7,487 bases of DNA from JAFGPJ01 sp964439135 (GCA_964439135.1 CAYTNN010000224.1:1-7487); one strand, 5' to 3'; shown: positions 1-7,044, counted from the first letter of the stretch. Program-made: numbers and translations. The notes: generated by a model from the letters alone, not told the origin.

Positions 1-66
1 GAAGCTGAGTTTGCCGGTCGCATAAAGATTGCGGCCGGCACGCTTCGCTTTAATCAGACGCATTAG
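1..66 (+). CDS. Possible 3' end of a convergent gene (partial, unknown)
   Basis: The first plus frame is open from the left edge and ends in TAG at 64-66; the other two plus frames hit stops within about 25 bases. The 21 visible residues end in GTLRFNQTH and match no family I recognise. If real, this is the last part of a gene that starts outside the window and converges on the antiporter gene, with 7 nt between the two stop codons. Such a short open stretch can easily arise by chance, and the inverted repeat at 12-40 lies inside it. The neighbouring upstream sequence would decide. Confidence 0.3.
   Translation, partial: EAEFAGRIKIAAGTLRFNQTH
12..40. repeat. Inverted repeat downstream of the antiporter gene
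   Basis: The arms TGCCGGTCGC (12-21) and GCGGCCGGCA (31-40) are complementary over 10 positions with one mismatch, which can form a G-U pair on one strand, around a 9-nt loop. The repeat begins 33 nt past the antiporter stop on the minus strand. No run of U follows on either strand, so it is not a standard intrinsic terminator. It could stabilise an mRNA 3' end or be a chance GC-rich repeat inside the possible plus-strand gene end. Confidence 0.35.
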
Positions 67-73
67 ATGTGCA

Positions 74-1048
74 TTAAATTGAGAATAGATAAATTAAATA
101 ACCGACGTATGCACAAACCATCAGCGATCCGCACACTCGGCCTATAACGCGATTGCTGATTATTATGGCAGCGGCAAAAGCCGCACTGACGACGACCATG
201 ATCCAGTAATCAAGACCTCCCGCCAACCGAGGCCCAACTTCGAATGGTCGAACGACGCCCGCCGTACCGGTCACGAGGAGGGTGTTGAAAATATTCGAGC
301 CGACAAGATTGCCGACAGAAATGTCGTGATGGCCTTTGAGGGCGGCCACAACACAGGTTACAAGCTCAGGAAGTGAAGTCCCGAACGCGATGACGGTCAG
401 GGCAATAACTCTTTCGCTCAGGCCGATCCGTATACCGATAAATACCGCCCCCTCCACGGACATTTTTGCTCCCAATGCCAGGCCCACCAATCCGATGACA
501 ACGAACAGAATGGCTTTTTTCATATTTCTTACATCGTATTTTGTGTCCGGCTCAAGGTTTTCAGAAGGGCGTTCAGGCTGCCTGGCTTCTCGCCGGGCGG
601 CATAAACCGTTAGAATAATCAATGCTGCAAATATGGCTAATAAGATAACAGCTTCCGGCCTGCTTAAGTTGTTATCTTGCAGTAAAGGCCACAACAGCAG
701 CGCCGCTGCCAACATGACCGGTATCTCGCGAAACAGAGTTTTCCTTTGAACCCTGAGCGGTTGAATCAGAGCGACGAGACCGCCTACGAGCGCCAGATTA
801 GCGATATTGGAGCCGAAAACATTGCCGACGGCTAAATCTCCGCCGCCTGTCTTTCGCAGGACGCCGGCAATACTTGCAGCGACCTCGGGCGCCGAAGTTC
901 CCATTGCAACGACCGTAAGGCCAATGATGAGTGAGCTGATACCGAGTTTTTGTGCTAATCCAACCGCACCGGCCACCAGCAGCTCGGCACACTTCCACAA
1001 TACCAGAAGTCCAAGAACCAAAAGTATGATATGCAGGATTAAATCCAT
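74..1048 (-). CDS. Calcium/sodium antiporter, CaCA family (YrbG-like)
   Basis: Predicted inner-membrane cation/Ca2+ exchanger of 324 residues, close to the usual size for bacterial CaCA proteins. The two homologous alpha-repeats that define the family are both present. The first has GTSAPE at residues 50-55 followed by GNVFGSN at 75-81. The second has GTSLPE at 223-228 followed by GNLVGSN at 246-252. The glutamates E55 and E228 are the expected cation ligands. About ten hydrophobic segments surround a charged central loop (about residues 152-177), matching the inverted two-half topology. I chose the ATG at 1048; a TTG at 1069 would add seven residues, but the ATG leads directly into the first membrane segment. 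Neither start has a good Shine-Dalgarno. The gene lies 169 nt beyond fabF, with a promoter candidate between, so it is probably separately expressed. Ion specificity (Ca2+, Na+, K+ or H+ coupling) cannot be told from the sequence. Confidence 0.93.
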   Translation of the reverse strand: MDLILHIILLVLGLLVLWKCAELLVAGAVGLAQKLGISSLIIGLTVVAMGTSAPEVAASIAGVLRKTGGGDLAVGNVFGSNIANLALVGGLVALIQPLRVQRKTLFREIPVMLAAALLLWPLLQDNNLSRPEAVILLAIFAALIILTVYAARREARQPERPSENLEPDTKYDVRNMKKAILFVVIGLVGLALGAKMSVEGAVFIGIRIGLSERVIALTVIAFGTSLPELVTCVVAALKGHHDISVGNLVGSNIFNTLLVTGTAGVVRPFEVGPRLAGGLDYWIMVVVSAAFAAAIIISNRVIGRVCGSLMVCAYVGYLIYLFSI

Positions 1049-1100
1049 CTCAACGCTTCGGCAAAACAATATTTACGCGTACCGTGTATAATGCCCCCGA

Positions 1101-1130
1101 ATTATAACTTCAGTGCGGATACTTTGGTAA
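1101..1130 (-). promoter_or_regulatory. Candidate promoter for the antiporter gene
   Basis: On the minus strand a perfect -10 hexamer TATAAT (1101-1106) lies 18 nt downstream of TTACCA (1125-1130), which matches the -35 consensus at four of six positions. It sits in the gap between fabF and the antiporter, about 53 nt before the ATG. No good terminator separates the two genes, so read-through from the fab cluster remains possible. Confidence 0.4.
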
Positions 1131-1217
1131 GGAATTTCAAAACCGTTTTAACTTAGATATTCACGAGAAAAGACCGGTCTGCAACGAATTCGGATTTGTC
1201 CGTAGTGCCGACCTCGC

Positions 1218-2462
1218 TCAGATACTACCCACGACCAGGCAGGCATTATGGCCCCCAAAACCGAAGGAGTTGCTCATCGCGATATTGACCTTCGCCCGGC
1301 GAGCTTCAAGAGGCACAAAATCCATCTTGAGATCGCATCGTTCATCCGGATTTTCCAGGTTCATCGTGGGAGGGATGATCGATTCGTTAATAACCTTTGC
1401 ACATATTATAAGCTCTACCGCACCAGTGGCACCGAGTAGATGCCCAAGGCAGCTCTTAGTCGAGCTGACCGGTGTTTTATATGCATGCTTCCCAAACACT
1501 CTTTTGATGGCTGCACTTTCAGCAACGTCGTTCAGTTCAGTACCTGTCCCGTGTGCGTTAATATAGTCTATTTTTTCCGGCGCCAGACCGGCGTCAGCCA
1601 ACGCCATCTTCATCGTTGCCGCTGCACCGTTTCCGTCTGGCATTGGGGCGGTAATGTGATAACCATCGTCGGTCGCACCGTAACCGAGCATTTCGGCGTA
1701 AATATTCGCACCACGTTTCCTGGCATGACTTTCTTCTTCCAGAACCAAAATACCGGCTCCCTCAGAAAGAACGAATCCGTCTCTGTCTCTATCGAACGGT
1801 CTCGATGCCGCCTGCGGATCGTCATTTCGCGTGCTCAGCGACCTGGCAGCGCAAAAAGAGGCCAATCCAATCGGCGTAAGAGCTGCTTCGGTACCGCCGG
1901 TTATCATGATGTCGCTTCGTCCGCCGGCAACATTCAAATAAGCTTCTCCAATAGCATGAGTGCCCGATGCACAAGCGCTTACAACACAAAAATTGGGACC
2001 TCGCAGGCCATGGCAAATCGCAATATTGCCGCTGGCGGCATTGGCCATAAGCCTTGGAACACAGAAGGGGGATACCTTATTCGGCCCTTTATCCAGGATT
2101 CTCAAGTGCTGATCTTCGATCTCCTTGATGCCGCCTATACCCGTACCTACGATAACACCGGCACGAAAAACGTCTTCTTTAGAGAAATCGAGCCCGCTGT
2201 CATTTATCGCCTGACTCGCTGCAGCCATGGCGAACTGGGTAAAACGGTCCATTCGCTTGCTTTCCCGCCGGTCAACGTATTTCGTTACGTCGAAGTTCTT
2301 TATCTCGCCACCAAACCGTACGGGGTATGAACTGGTATCAAATGATTCAATAACAGAAACACCGCTTCTGCCCTCGCAAAGTGCCGCGAAAAGCTCGTCA
2401 GCGGACTCGGCTAAGGCAGTTACACAACCCAAGCCTGTAATAACAACTCGCCGTTTATTCAT
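1218..2462 (-). CDS. fabF: 3-oxoacyl-[ACP] synthase II (beta-ketoacyl-ACP synthase)
   Basis: Cytosolic condensing enzyme that elongates acyl chains with malonyl-ACP, releasing CO2. At 414 residues it is nearly the length of E. coli FabF. It has the thiolase-fold Cys-His-His set: C164 in the motif SACASG, H304 in NAHGTGTELND and H341 in KSCLGHLLGATG, with K336 also present. The C-terminal gating loop NSFGFGGHN (398-406, F400) is intact. The motif KSCLGH replaces the more usual KSM(T/I)GH at two non-catalytic positions. The ATG lies 15 nt after the acpP stop, and no Shine-Dalgarno is visible in front of it, so translation may depend on coupling to acpP. It is the last gene of the cluster. FabB-type synthases are related, but the length and position after acpP favour FabF. 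Confidence 0.97.
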   Translation of the reverse strand: MNKRRVVITGLGCVTALAESADELFAALCEGRSGVSVIESFDTSSYPVRFGGEIKNFDVTKYVDRRESKRMDRFTQFAMAAASQAINDSGLDFSKEDVFRAGVIVGTGIGGIKEIEDQHLRILDKGPNKVSPFCVPRLMANAASGNIAICHGLRGPNFCVVSACASGTHAIGEAYLNVAGGRSDIMITGGTEAALTPIGLASFCAARSLSTRNDDPQAASRPFDRDRDGFVLSEGAGILVLEEESHARKRGANIYAEMLGYGATDDGYHITAPMPDGNGAAATMKMALADAGLAPEKIDYINAHGTGTELNDVAESAAIKRVFGKHAYKTPVSSTKSCLGHLLGATGAVELIICAKVINESIIPPTMNLENPDERCDLKMDFVPLEARRAKVNIAMSNSFGFGGHNACLVVGSI

Positions 2463-2477
2463 ACTGAAGCTTGTTCG

Positions 2478-2750
2478 CTACTCTTGGCTTTTGGATTGTG
2501 CTACATTTACAATGTAATCGACTGCGGCACCGACAGTCTGGATTTTCTCGGCTTCCTCATCAGGAATGCTCATATCGAACTCATCCTCGAACTCCATGAC
2601 AAGCTCAACCGTATCCAGTGAGTCGGCATTTAAATCGTTGATAAATGAGGTTTCACGCTTTATCTCATTCTTGTCTGCGCCCATTTGCTCACTTATTATA
2701 TCGATTACTTTCTTTTCTATCGCCACTACATCTACGCCATCAGCACTCAC
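2478..2750 (-). CDS. acpP: Acyl carrier protein
   Basis: Small acidic carrier of the growing acyl chain, 90 residues, slightly longer than the usual 75-80 because of short extra ends. The phosphopantetheine attachment site is S44 in the motif NADSLDTVEL, on which holo-ACP synthase (encoded elsewhere) would act. The acidic helix that follows (VELVMEFEDEFDMSIPDEEA) is the surface that partner Fab enzymes recognise in the family. The start is GTG at 2748-2750, supported by the strong Shine-Dalgarno GGGAGG 8 nt upstream; there is no in-frame ATG nearby. The gene lies between fabG and fabF as in many bacteria. The 156-nt gap in front of it is the longest in the cluster, consistent with an additional promoter for this abundant protein. 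Confidence 0.97.
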   Translation of the reverse strand: MSADGVDVVAIEKKVIDIISEQMGADKNEIKRETSFINDLNADSLDTVELVMEFEDEFDMSIPDEEAEKIQTVGAAVDYIVNVAQSKSQE

Positions 2751-2758
2751 TTGTTTAT

Positions 2759-2777
2759 CCTCCCTAATAAAATTAGG
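2759..2777 (-). promoter_or_regulatory. acpP ribosome binding site overlapping a palindrome
   Basis: In the mRNA sense GGGAGG (2759-2764) is the strongest Shine-Dalgarno of the window, 8 nt before the GTG start. Directly upstream and sharing two G residues with it is a perfect inverted repeat with 6-nt arms and a 3-nt centre (CCTAATAAAATTAGG on the plus strand, 2763-2777). As DNA it could be an operator; as RNA it would form only a weak AU-rich hairpin touching the ribosome binding site. The binding site is well supported; regulation through the palindrome is inference. Confidence 0.6.
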
Positions 2778-2784
2778 AACCTAT

Positions 2785-2813
2785 TTCATAACCTTACAAT
2801 TAGTGTACAGCAA
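2785..2813 (-). promoter_or_regulatory. Candidate proximal acpP promoter
   Basis: On the minus strand TTGCTG (2808-2813) and TATGAA (2785-2790) are spaced by 17 nt, each matching the sigma-70 consensus at about four of six positions. Transcription would start near 2778, right at the palindrome at 2763-2777. The match is modest and the region is AT-rich, so chance is a real alternative. Confidence 0.3.
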
Positions 2814-2859
2814 CAAAACCGGGAAGAACAACTATTCCAAGAATTTATTTCGGCGGGTT

Positions 2860-2908
2860 ATATTAACCACAAAGACACTTATCTACAAACATTTTTTTTA
2901 ATTTTTTT
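2860..2908 (-). promoter_or_regulatory. Candidate distal acpP promoter with A-tract upstream
   Basis: Just after the fabG stop codon the minus strand has two runs of 7 and 8 A separated by TT (2892-2908), like an UP element. A weak pair TTGTAG (2883-2888) and TAATAT (2860-2865) follows with 17-nt spacing. The A-tract is plain to see; the hexamers are poor matches, so the promoter call is speculative. An alternative to the proximal candidate, or a second promoter. Confidence 0.25.
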
Positions 2909-3644
2909 ACATTGCCATTCCGCCATCCACGCAGAGGACCTGGCCGGTGATATAGCCGGCATCATCTCCGGCGAGAAAAACGACAGCCCTGGCCACGTCT
3001 TCGACCTGGCCGAACCGCCGGACCGGAATAATCTGCTTTGCGGCGTTTTTAACGGCATCCGGGAGCACAACTGTCATTTCGGTCATAATAAATCCCGGTG
3101 CGATGCAATTTGCCGTAACATTTTTCTTGCCGACCTCCCGTGCAACAGACTTGGTCATACCAATAAGCCCCGCCTTGCTGGCCGCATAGTTGCTTGAGCC
3201 GGCCTGTCCCATAACTCCCGCTACGGAGCTTAAGTTTATAATACGGCCGAACTTATTTCTGACCATTGACCTGACGGCAACAGCCGTCGCGATAAAGGCG
3301 GCACGAAGATTGACGTTGATAACACGGTCAAAATCGTCTTCTTTCATTTGCATCATCAGCTTATCACGAGTTATACCGGCATTATTTACTAAAATTCCTA
3401 TCCCGCCGTGATCCGAAGCCAATGATTCGAGTATTTCTGTGAGTTGATCCGTATCGGTTATATCTACACATTTGGTGATTACCGTAAAACCGGCCTTTTT
3501 TACAACATTCTCAAGCTCAGCGAGCTGCTCGGCATTGATATCCAGCCCGGCAACGATCCGGCCCTGCCTGAGCAGCTCAAGAACGATTGCCCGGCCAATC
3601 CCTCTGGCGGCACCTGTGACAACAGCCAGCCTTTTTTCCGACAT
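2907..3644 (-). CDS. fabG: 3-oxoacyl-[ACP] reductase
   Basis: Cytosolic NADPH-dependent reductase that converts 3-oxoacyl-ACP to 3-hydroxyacyl-ACP. At 245 residues it has the classical short-chain dehydrogenase layout. The Rossmann glycine motif TGAARGIG is at 10-17, NNAG at 87-90, the structural/catalytic asparagine N112 in INVNL, and the catalytic S140, Y153 and K157 in SS(x12)YAASK. The C-terminal YITGQVLCVDGGM (231-243) is typical of FabG. The ATG at 3644 is preceded by GGGAG at 9 nt spacing. It begins 55 nt after fabD. Many short-chain dehydrogenases look alike, but the position between fabD and acpP makes FabG secure. Confidence 0.97.
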   Translation of the reverse strand: MSEKRLAVVTGAARGIGRAIVLELLRQGRIVAGLDINAEQLAELENVVKKAGFTVITKCVDITDTDQLTEILESLASDHGGIGILVNNAGITRDKLMMQMKEDDFDRVINVNLRAAFIATAVAVRSMVRNKFGRIINLSSVAGVMGQAGSSNYAASKAGLIGMTKSVAREVGKKNVTANCIAPGFIMTEMTVVLPDAVKNAAKQIIPVRRFGQVEDVARAVVFLAGDDAGYITGQVLCVDGGMAM

Positions 3645-3674
3645 CCTTGCTATCTCCCAAATAAATTCACGAAA

Positions 3675-3688
3675 GGCATTAATATGCC
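3675..3688. repeat. Small inverted repeat in the fabD-fabG gap
   Basis: GGCAT (3675-3679) and ATGCC (3684-3688) form a perfect 5-bp inverted repeat with a 4-nt loop in the 55-nt gap, 31 nt before the fabG start. There is no U-tract, so it is not a terminator. It may be a chance repeat. Confidence 0.25.
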
Positions 3689-3699
3689 GGGCACCGGAT

Positions 3700-4647
3700 T
3701 TACCCGGCGGCCTGTTCCAGCAAATCCTTAACCGCCTTTGAATTACTTAAATTAACGACCTTAATTTTTCTATTAATTCTTTTCATAAGTCCTGTCAAAA
3801 CTCTGCCCGGGCCGATCTCATAGAACATCTCGACTCCATCGTCCAGAAGTCGCTCCATACATTCTTGCCATAAAATCGGACAAGTCAACTGCTTAACAAG
3901 GCCTTCCTTAATTTTTTCGCCTGTCTCGTAATATTCCGCGTCGATATTGGCAATTGTCCGTGTTTGCGAAGGTTCCGTAATTTCAGTATCGGCCAACGCT
4001 TTTGCAAGCGCATCTGCAGCACCGGACATCATCCTGGTATGGAACGCTCCGGCAACCTCCAGGCGTACCGCTTTGATTGCTCCGACCTTCAGGGCCAGCT
4101 CTTTTGCCCGCCGGCAGGCTTTTTTATCGCCGCTGATGACAATTTGGCCGGGGCAGTTGAAGTTCACAGGCTCCAGAAGATCCCCTTCACCGGCCTCCTC
4201 ACATAGCCAACGGGCAGTTTCTTCATCCAGGCCGATAATGCTAACCATTGCTCCTTCGTTAGCCTCGGCAGCGGCCTGCATGGCCTGCCCTCGCTTTTGT
4301 ACCAGCAGAACTCCGGCCTCAAAGCTAATTACTCCCGCGGCGTACAGGGCGGTATATTCGCCAAGGCTAAGGCCTGCTGTTACATCCGGAAGTATTCCGC
4401 TGGTCGAAGGTTCTGTCTTGAGAACCTCTAAAATAGCTGCTGATGTGGTGAAAATAGCCGGCTGTGAAATTGTCGTGCTGCTCAATTCCTCTGCAGGGCC
4501 TTCAAAGCACATTCCGCTCAGGTCGAAACCAATAATTTCGTTTGCCTTCTTAAAAATCTCTGCCGCTGCGGGAAATAAATGAGCGATATCAGCGCCCATT
4601 CCCACAACCTGAGCCCCCTGTCCCGGAAATAAAAAAGCCGTTTTCAT
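3700..4647 (-). CDS. fabD: Malonyl-CoA:ACP transacylase
   Basis: Transfers malonyl from CoA to ACP, supplying the extender for FabH and FabF. At 315 residues it is close to E. coli FabD. Visible are the N-terminal FPGQGAQ (7-13), the nucleophile S94 in GLSLGEY (92-98), R119 in QKRGQAM (malonyl carboxylate binding), the PGQ motif (166-168), the catalytic H203 in GAFHTRMM, Q253, and EIGPG near the C-terminus (277-281). The residue before the nucleophile is Leu (codon CTT) rather than the usual His of GHSLGE. I took the ATG at 4647, which starts directly with the conserved MKTAFLFPGQG. An in-frame TTG at 4701 inside fabH would add 18 residues with no family resemblance. The gene starts 43 nt after fabH with only a weak purine-rich stretch as ribosome site. 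Confidence 0.96.
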   Translation of the reverse strand: MKTAFLFPGQGAQVVGMGADIAHLFPAAAEIFKKANEIIGFDLSGMCFEGPAEELSSTTISQPAIFTTSAAILEVLKTEPSTSGILPDVTAGLSLGEYTALYAAGVISFEAGVLLVQKRGQAMQAAAEANEGAMVSIIGLDEETARWLCEEAGEGDLLEPVNFNCPGQIVISGDKKACRRAKELALKVGAIKAVRLEVAGAFHTRMMSGAADALAKALADTEITEPSQTRTIANIDAEYYETGEKIKEGLVKQLTCPILWQECMERLLDDGVEMFYEIGPGRVLTGLMKRINRKIKVVNLSNSKAVKDLLEQAAG

Positions 4648-4690
4648 AATTCTTATCTCGCTCGTTGCCTCATGGGATACGCCTGAGCAA

Positions 4691-5704
4691 TCAAAACTCA
4701 ACTACATTTGCTCCCCAGGTCAATCCTGCACCAAAAGCAACTAAAATAACAATGTCGCCTCGTTTGATTCTTCCTTTCCTGACACAATCATCGAAGGCAA
4801 TTGGCACCGAGGCCGCAGAAGTATTGCCGTACTCATTGATGTTTATAAAGACCTTTTCACTCGGCAGGTTTAACCGTTTGGCTGCGGACTCAATGATTCT
4901 TGCGTTCATCTGATGTGAAACGACCATTGCAAGGTCATCAATGCTCAATTCACAGACATCGAGACAATCTTTAACAGTTTCAACGATTCGCCGAATCGCC
5001 TGCTGATAGACTTCCCTGCCCTTTATTTGCATATAAATTTTCTTCGGGTCGTCCAGCTTTCTGCTAACCGGATGGCGAGAACCATACGCCTGGCAGTTCA
5101 ATGCTTCCCAGCGGTTCCCGTCAGAATGCATCGTGCTGTACAAAATACCCCTTCGTCCGTCTTCTTTTTTTTGAAGCACCACGGCACCGGCACCGTCCCC
5201 GAAAAGAATACAACTCGCCCGGTCTGTCCAGTCCGTGATCTTGGTCAAAGTTTCAGCCCCTATGACAAGGGCGTTATTAAGTCGGCCGCTTTCTATAAAC
5301 TGCTGCACGATAGACAGGCTATACACAAATCCGCTGCAGGCGGCGGACAAATCGAACACCCATGCTTTCTTCGCTTTCAGAGCCCGCTGCACAAATGACG
5401 CCGTCGATGGAAAGACCATTTCCGGCGTGATAGTCGCTACGATAATCAGTTCAAGATCCCGGCCATCAAGCTTTGCCTCGGCCAAAGCCTTCTTTGCCGC
5501 TTCCGTAGCTAAAAATGCCGTGCTCTCATTGTCCTCTGTAATATGCCGGACCTTGACACCGGTCCGGGTCGTGATCCATTCGTCCGAAGTGTCAACCATC
5601 TCTGCAAGCTCATCATTGGTCAATAATTTCGCCGGCGCAAATGAGCCATGACCGGCGATGACAGCACGAAAAGCAGGAGGGTGACGGTTCGTTTGATTAT
5701 TCAT
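4691..5704 (-). CDS. fabH: 3-oxoacyl-[ACP] synthase III (chain-initiating)
   Basis: Condenses an acyl-CoA primer with malonyl-ACP to start fatty-acid synthesis. At 337 residues it is somewhat longer than E. coli FabH (317), partly through about ten extra N-terminal residues. The complete triad is present: C123 in SAACSGFVY, H264 in SHQMNARI and N294 in NEYGNTSAAS. The N-terminal DEWITTRTGV and C-terminal GAGLTWG are also characteristic. Whether it prefers acetyl-CoA or branched primers cannot be read from the sequence. The ATG overlaps the end of plsX by 8 nt, with AAGGA 6 nt upstream, so its translation is probably coupled to plsX. Confidence 0.97.
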   Translation of the reverse strand: MNNQTNRHPPAFRAVIAGHGSFAPAKLLTNDELAEMVDTSDEWITTRTGVKVRHITEDNESTAFLATEAAKKALAEAKLDGRDLELIIVATITPEMVFPSTASFVQRALKAKKAWVFDLSAACSGFVYSLSIVQQFIESGRLNNALVIGAETLTKITDWTDRASCILFGDGAGAVVLQKKEDGRRGILYSTMHSDGNRWEALNCQAYGSRHPVSRKLDDPKKIYMQIKGREVYQQAIRRIVETVKDCLDVCELSIDDLAMVVSHQMNARIIESAAKRLNLPSEKVFININEYGNTSAASVPIAFDDCVRKGRIKRGDIVILVAFGAGLTWGANVVEF

Positions 5705-6710
5705 CCGTCGTCCTTACGTTAGTTCCCGAAAGATACTTAATGATCTTGTCATTTATTTTTTCCGTGTAGAATCTTTTAGATGCTAAAATTGCATTTTTTA
5801 TCGTTCTTGCCTGACTTGAGCCATGACAGATTAGCGCTGTTCCATTAACGCCCAACAATAGCGCGCCGCCATACTCATTATAGTCATACTTCTTGTAAAT
5901 TCTTTTCATTACCGGCTTAAACTTCATCGCAAGCCGAATTTTCTCTTCCATCAGCTCGTGCTTAATCGCCTTAAATAAACCGTCAACAAGACCTTCGGTC
6001 AGTTTCAGAATCACGTTGCCGACGAAACCCTCGGTGATGACAACCTCACAGGCACCCCTGAAAATGTCTCTTCCCTCGATGTTGCCGATAAAGTTCATAT
6101 TCGAATCGGATTTCATTAACTCACGTGTCTTCTTAACGACCTCGTTACCTTTTGCATCTTCGGAGCCGATACTCATGAGCCCGACTCTTGGATTTTCAAT
6201 CCCGAGCAGATGTTTCGAATACACACTCGCCATTACCCCATATTGATAAAGATGTATCGGTTTGCAGGCTATATTGGCACCCACATCACATATTGTTACC
6301 GGCCCTTCGGGAGTTGGAAATACTACCGCTATCCCGGGACGATTCACGCCCGGCAGGTTTCTCATCCTCATCTGGAAAGCCGCAACACAGGCCCCCGTAT
6401 TGCCCGCCGAAATGACAGCATCAGCCTGATCTCTTTTAGCCAGCTTGGCAATCGTTGCGATTGAACTCTTGGGTTTCCTGCGAAGAGACTCTATCGGCAC
6501 ATCGTCCATAGCGATAATCTCAGGAGCATGCACGACACTAATCATACCACTTCGGGATGGCTTAGACGGTAATCTCGCCTCGATTTCCTTCTCGGGACCG
6601 ACAAGAATCAACTCATCATCTTCGGCAAGAAGTTCAATCGATTCAAGCACACCGGCGATAATCTCATCAGGTGCATTATCGCCTCCCATTGCATCGATTG
6701 CTATTCGCAT
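5697..6710 (-). CDS. plsX: Phosphate acyltransferase (acyl-ACP:phosphate)
   Basis: Converts acyl-ACP and phosphate into acyl-phosphate, the donor used by PlsY to acylate glycerol-3-phosphate; the family is cytosolic and peripherally membrane-associated. The 337-residue protein has the usual length and motifs: DAMGGDNAP at 6-14, SAGNTGA at 101-107, DVGAN at 142-146, EGFVGN at 227-232, GGALLLGVNG at 281-290 and HGSS at 296-299. The ATG at 6710 lies 13 nt after the rpmF stop, and the Shine-Dalgarno is weak (AGGA about 11 nt upstream), suggesting read-through translation from rpmF. It overlaps fabH by 8 nt. The link with the fab genes joins fatty-acid and phospholipid synthesis. Confidence 0.97.
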   Translation of the reverse strand: MRIAIDAMGGDNAPDEIIAGVLESIELLAEDDELILVGPEKEIEARLPSKPSRSGMISVVHAPEIIAMDDVPIESLRRKPKSSIATIAKLAKRDQADAVISAGNTGACVAAFQMRMRNLPGVNRPGIAVVFPTPEGPVTICDVGANIACKPIHLYQYGVMASVYSKHLLGIENPRVGLMSIGSEDAKGNEVVKKTRELMKSDSNMNFIGNIEGRDIFRGACEVVITEGFVGNVILKLTEGLVDGLFKAIKHELMEEKIRLAMKFKPVMKRIYKKYDYNEYGGALLLGVNGTALICHGSSQARTIKNAILASKRFYTEKINDKIIKYLSGTNVRTTDE

Positions 6711-6723
6711 CCTTGAGCCGTCC

Positions 6724-6909
6724 TTACTTAGACTCCTTGCCGAGTTTCAACGTGATTTTCGGATTGACGTAACCACAATTATCGCATGCCGCATGGGGCA
6801 GCTTGGCCTGGTCGCACTTTTTACAGACCGAATAGTTCACAGCCCTCAGACTATGATGGCTCCGGCGAGTCCGGGTTCTGCTTTTACTGGTCTTCTTTGC
6901 TGGTAACAT
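6724..6909 (-). CDS. rpmF: 50S ribosomal protein L32 (bL32), zinc-ribbon form
   Basis: Small basic protein of the large ribosomal subunit, 61 residues. The N-terminal part has the family signature TSKSRTRTRRSHHSL (7-21). Two CxxC pairs, C29/C32 and C42/C45, form a zinc ribbon, so this is the zinc-binding type and not the cysteine-free paralogue some bacteria use under zinc starvation. The ATG at 6909 has GGAG 9 nt upstream. It is the first gene of the cluster, 13 nt before plsX, an arrangement found widely in bacteria. The DUF177 gene (yceD) that often precedes rpmF is not in the upstream sequence seen here. Confidence 0.96.
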   Translation of the reverse strand: MLPAKKTSKSRTRTRRSHHSLRAVNYSVCKKCDQAKLPHAACDNCGYVNPKITLKLGKESK

Positions 6910-7001
6910 TCTAAACTACTCCAATACAAACGTCATATATCCACTTAAAACGTAACTAATCGTCCATAGACGCATCTCTTAAAACCATACCAAAAACAGC
7001 T

Positions 7002-7030
7002 TAAATAGTTAATCGCTGCTATTTTGTCAA
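7002..7030 (-). promoter_or_regulatory. Probable promoter of the rpmF-plsX-fab cluster
   Basis: On the minus strand a perfect -35 hexamer TTGACA (7025-7030) is followed at 17 nt by TATTTA (7002-7007), which keeps the TAT of the -10 consensus. An A-rich stretch lies just upstream of the -35 (about 7031-7047). Transcription would begin near 6995, giving a leader of about 85 nt before the rpmF ATG. No terminator-antiterminator or riboswitch is apparent in that leader. The -35 is strong and the -10 weak. Confidence 0.5.
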
Positions 7031-7044
7031 GCGAAATTTGTTTT

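Noticed and set aside
1049..1069. A TTG start giving the antiporter seven more residues
   Set aside because: The ATG at 1048 leads straight into the first membrane helix, and the TTG has no better ribosome binding site.
1440..2330. A long plus-strand open frame (296 codons) opposite fabF
   Set aside because: It lies antisense to a full-length FabF with all motifs, and its translation shows no domain I recognise; it is a shadow of fabF codon use.
3947..4582. A 211-codon plus-strand frame opposite fabD
   Set aside because: It is entirely antisense to intact fabD, low in complexity (Ser/Ala/Pro-rich), and has no family resemblance.
4648..4701. An 18-residue N-terminal extension of FabD from a TTG inside fabH
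   Set aside because: The extra residues do not resemble FabD, and the ATG at 4647 begins exactly at the conserved family N-terminus.
6445..6906. A plus-strand frame of 153 codons opposite plsX and rpmF
   Set aside because: It runs antisense across two well-supported genes, and its sequence looks like a reverse shadow of them.
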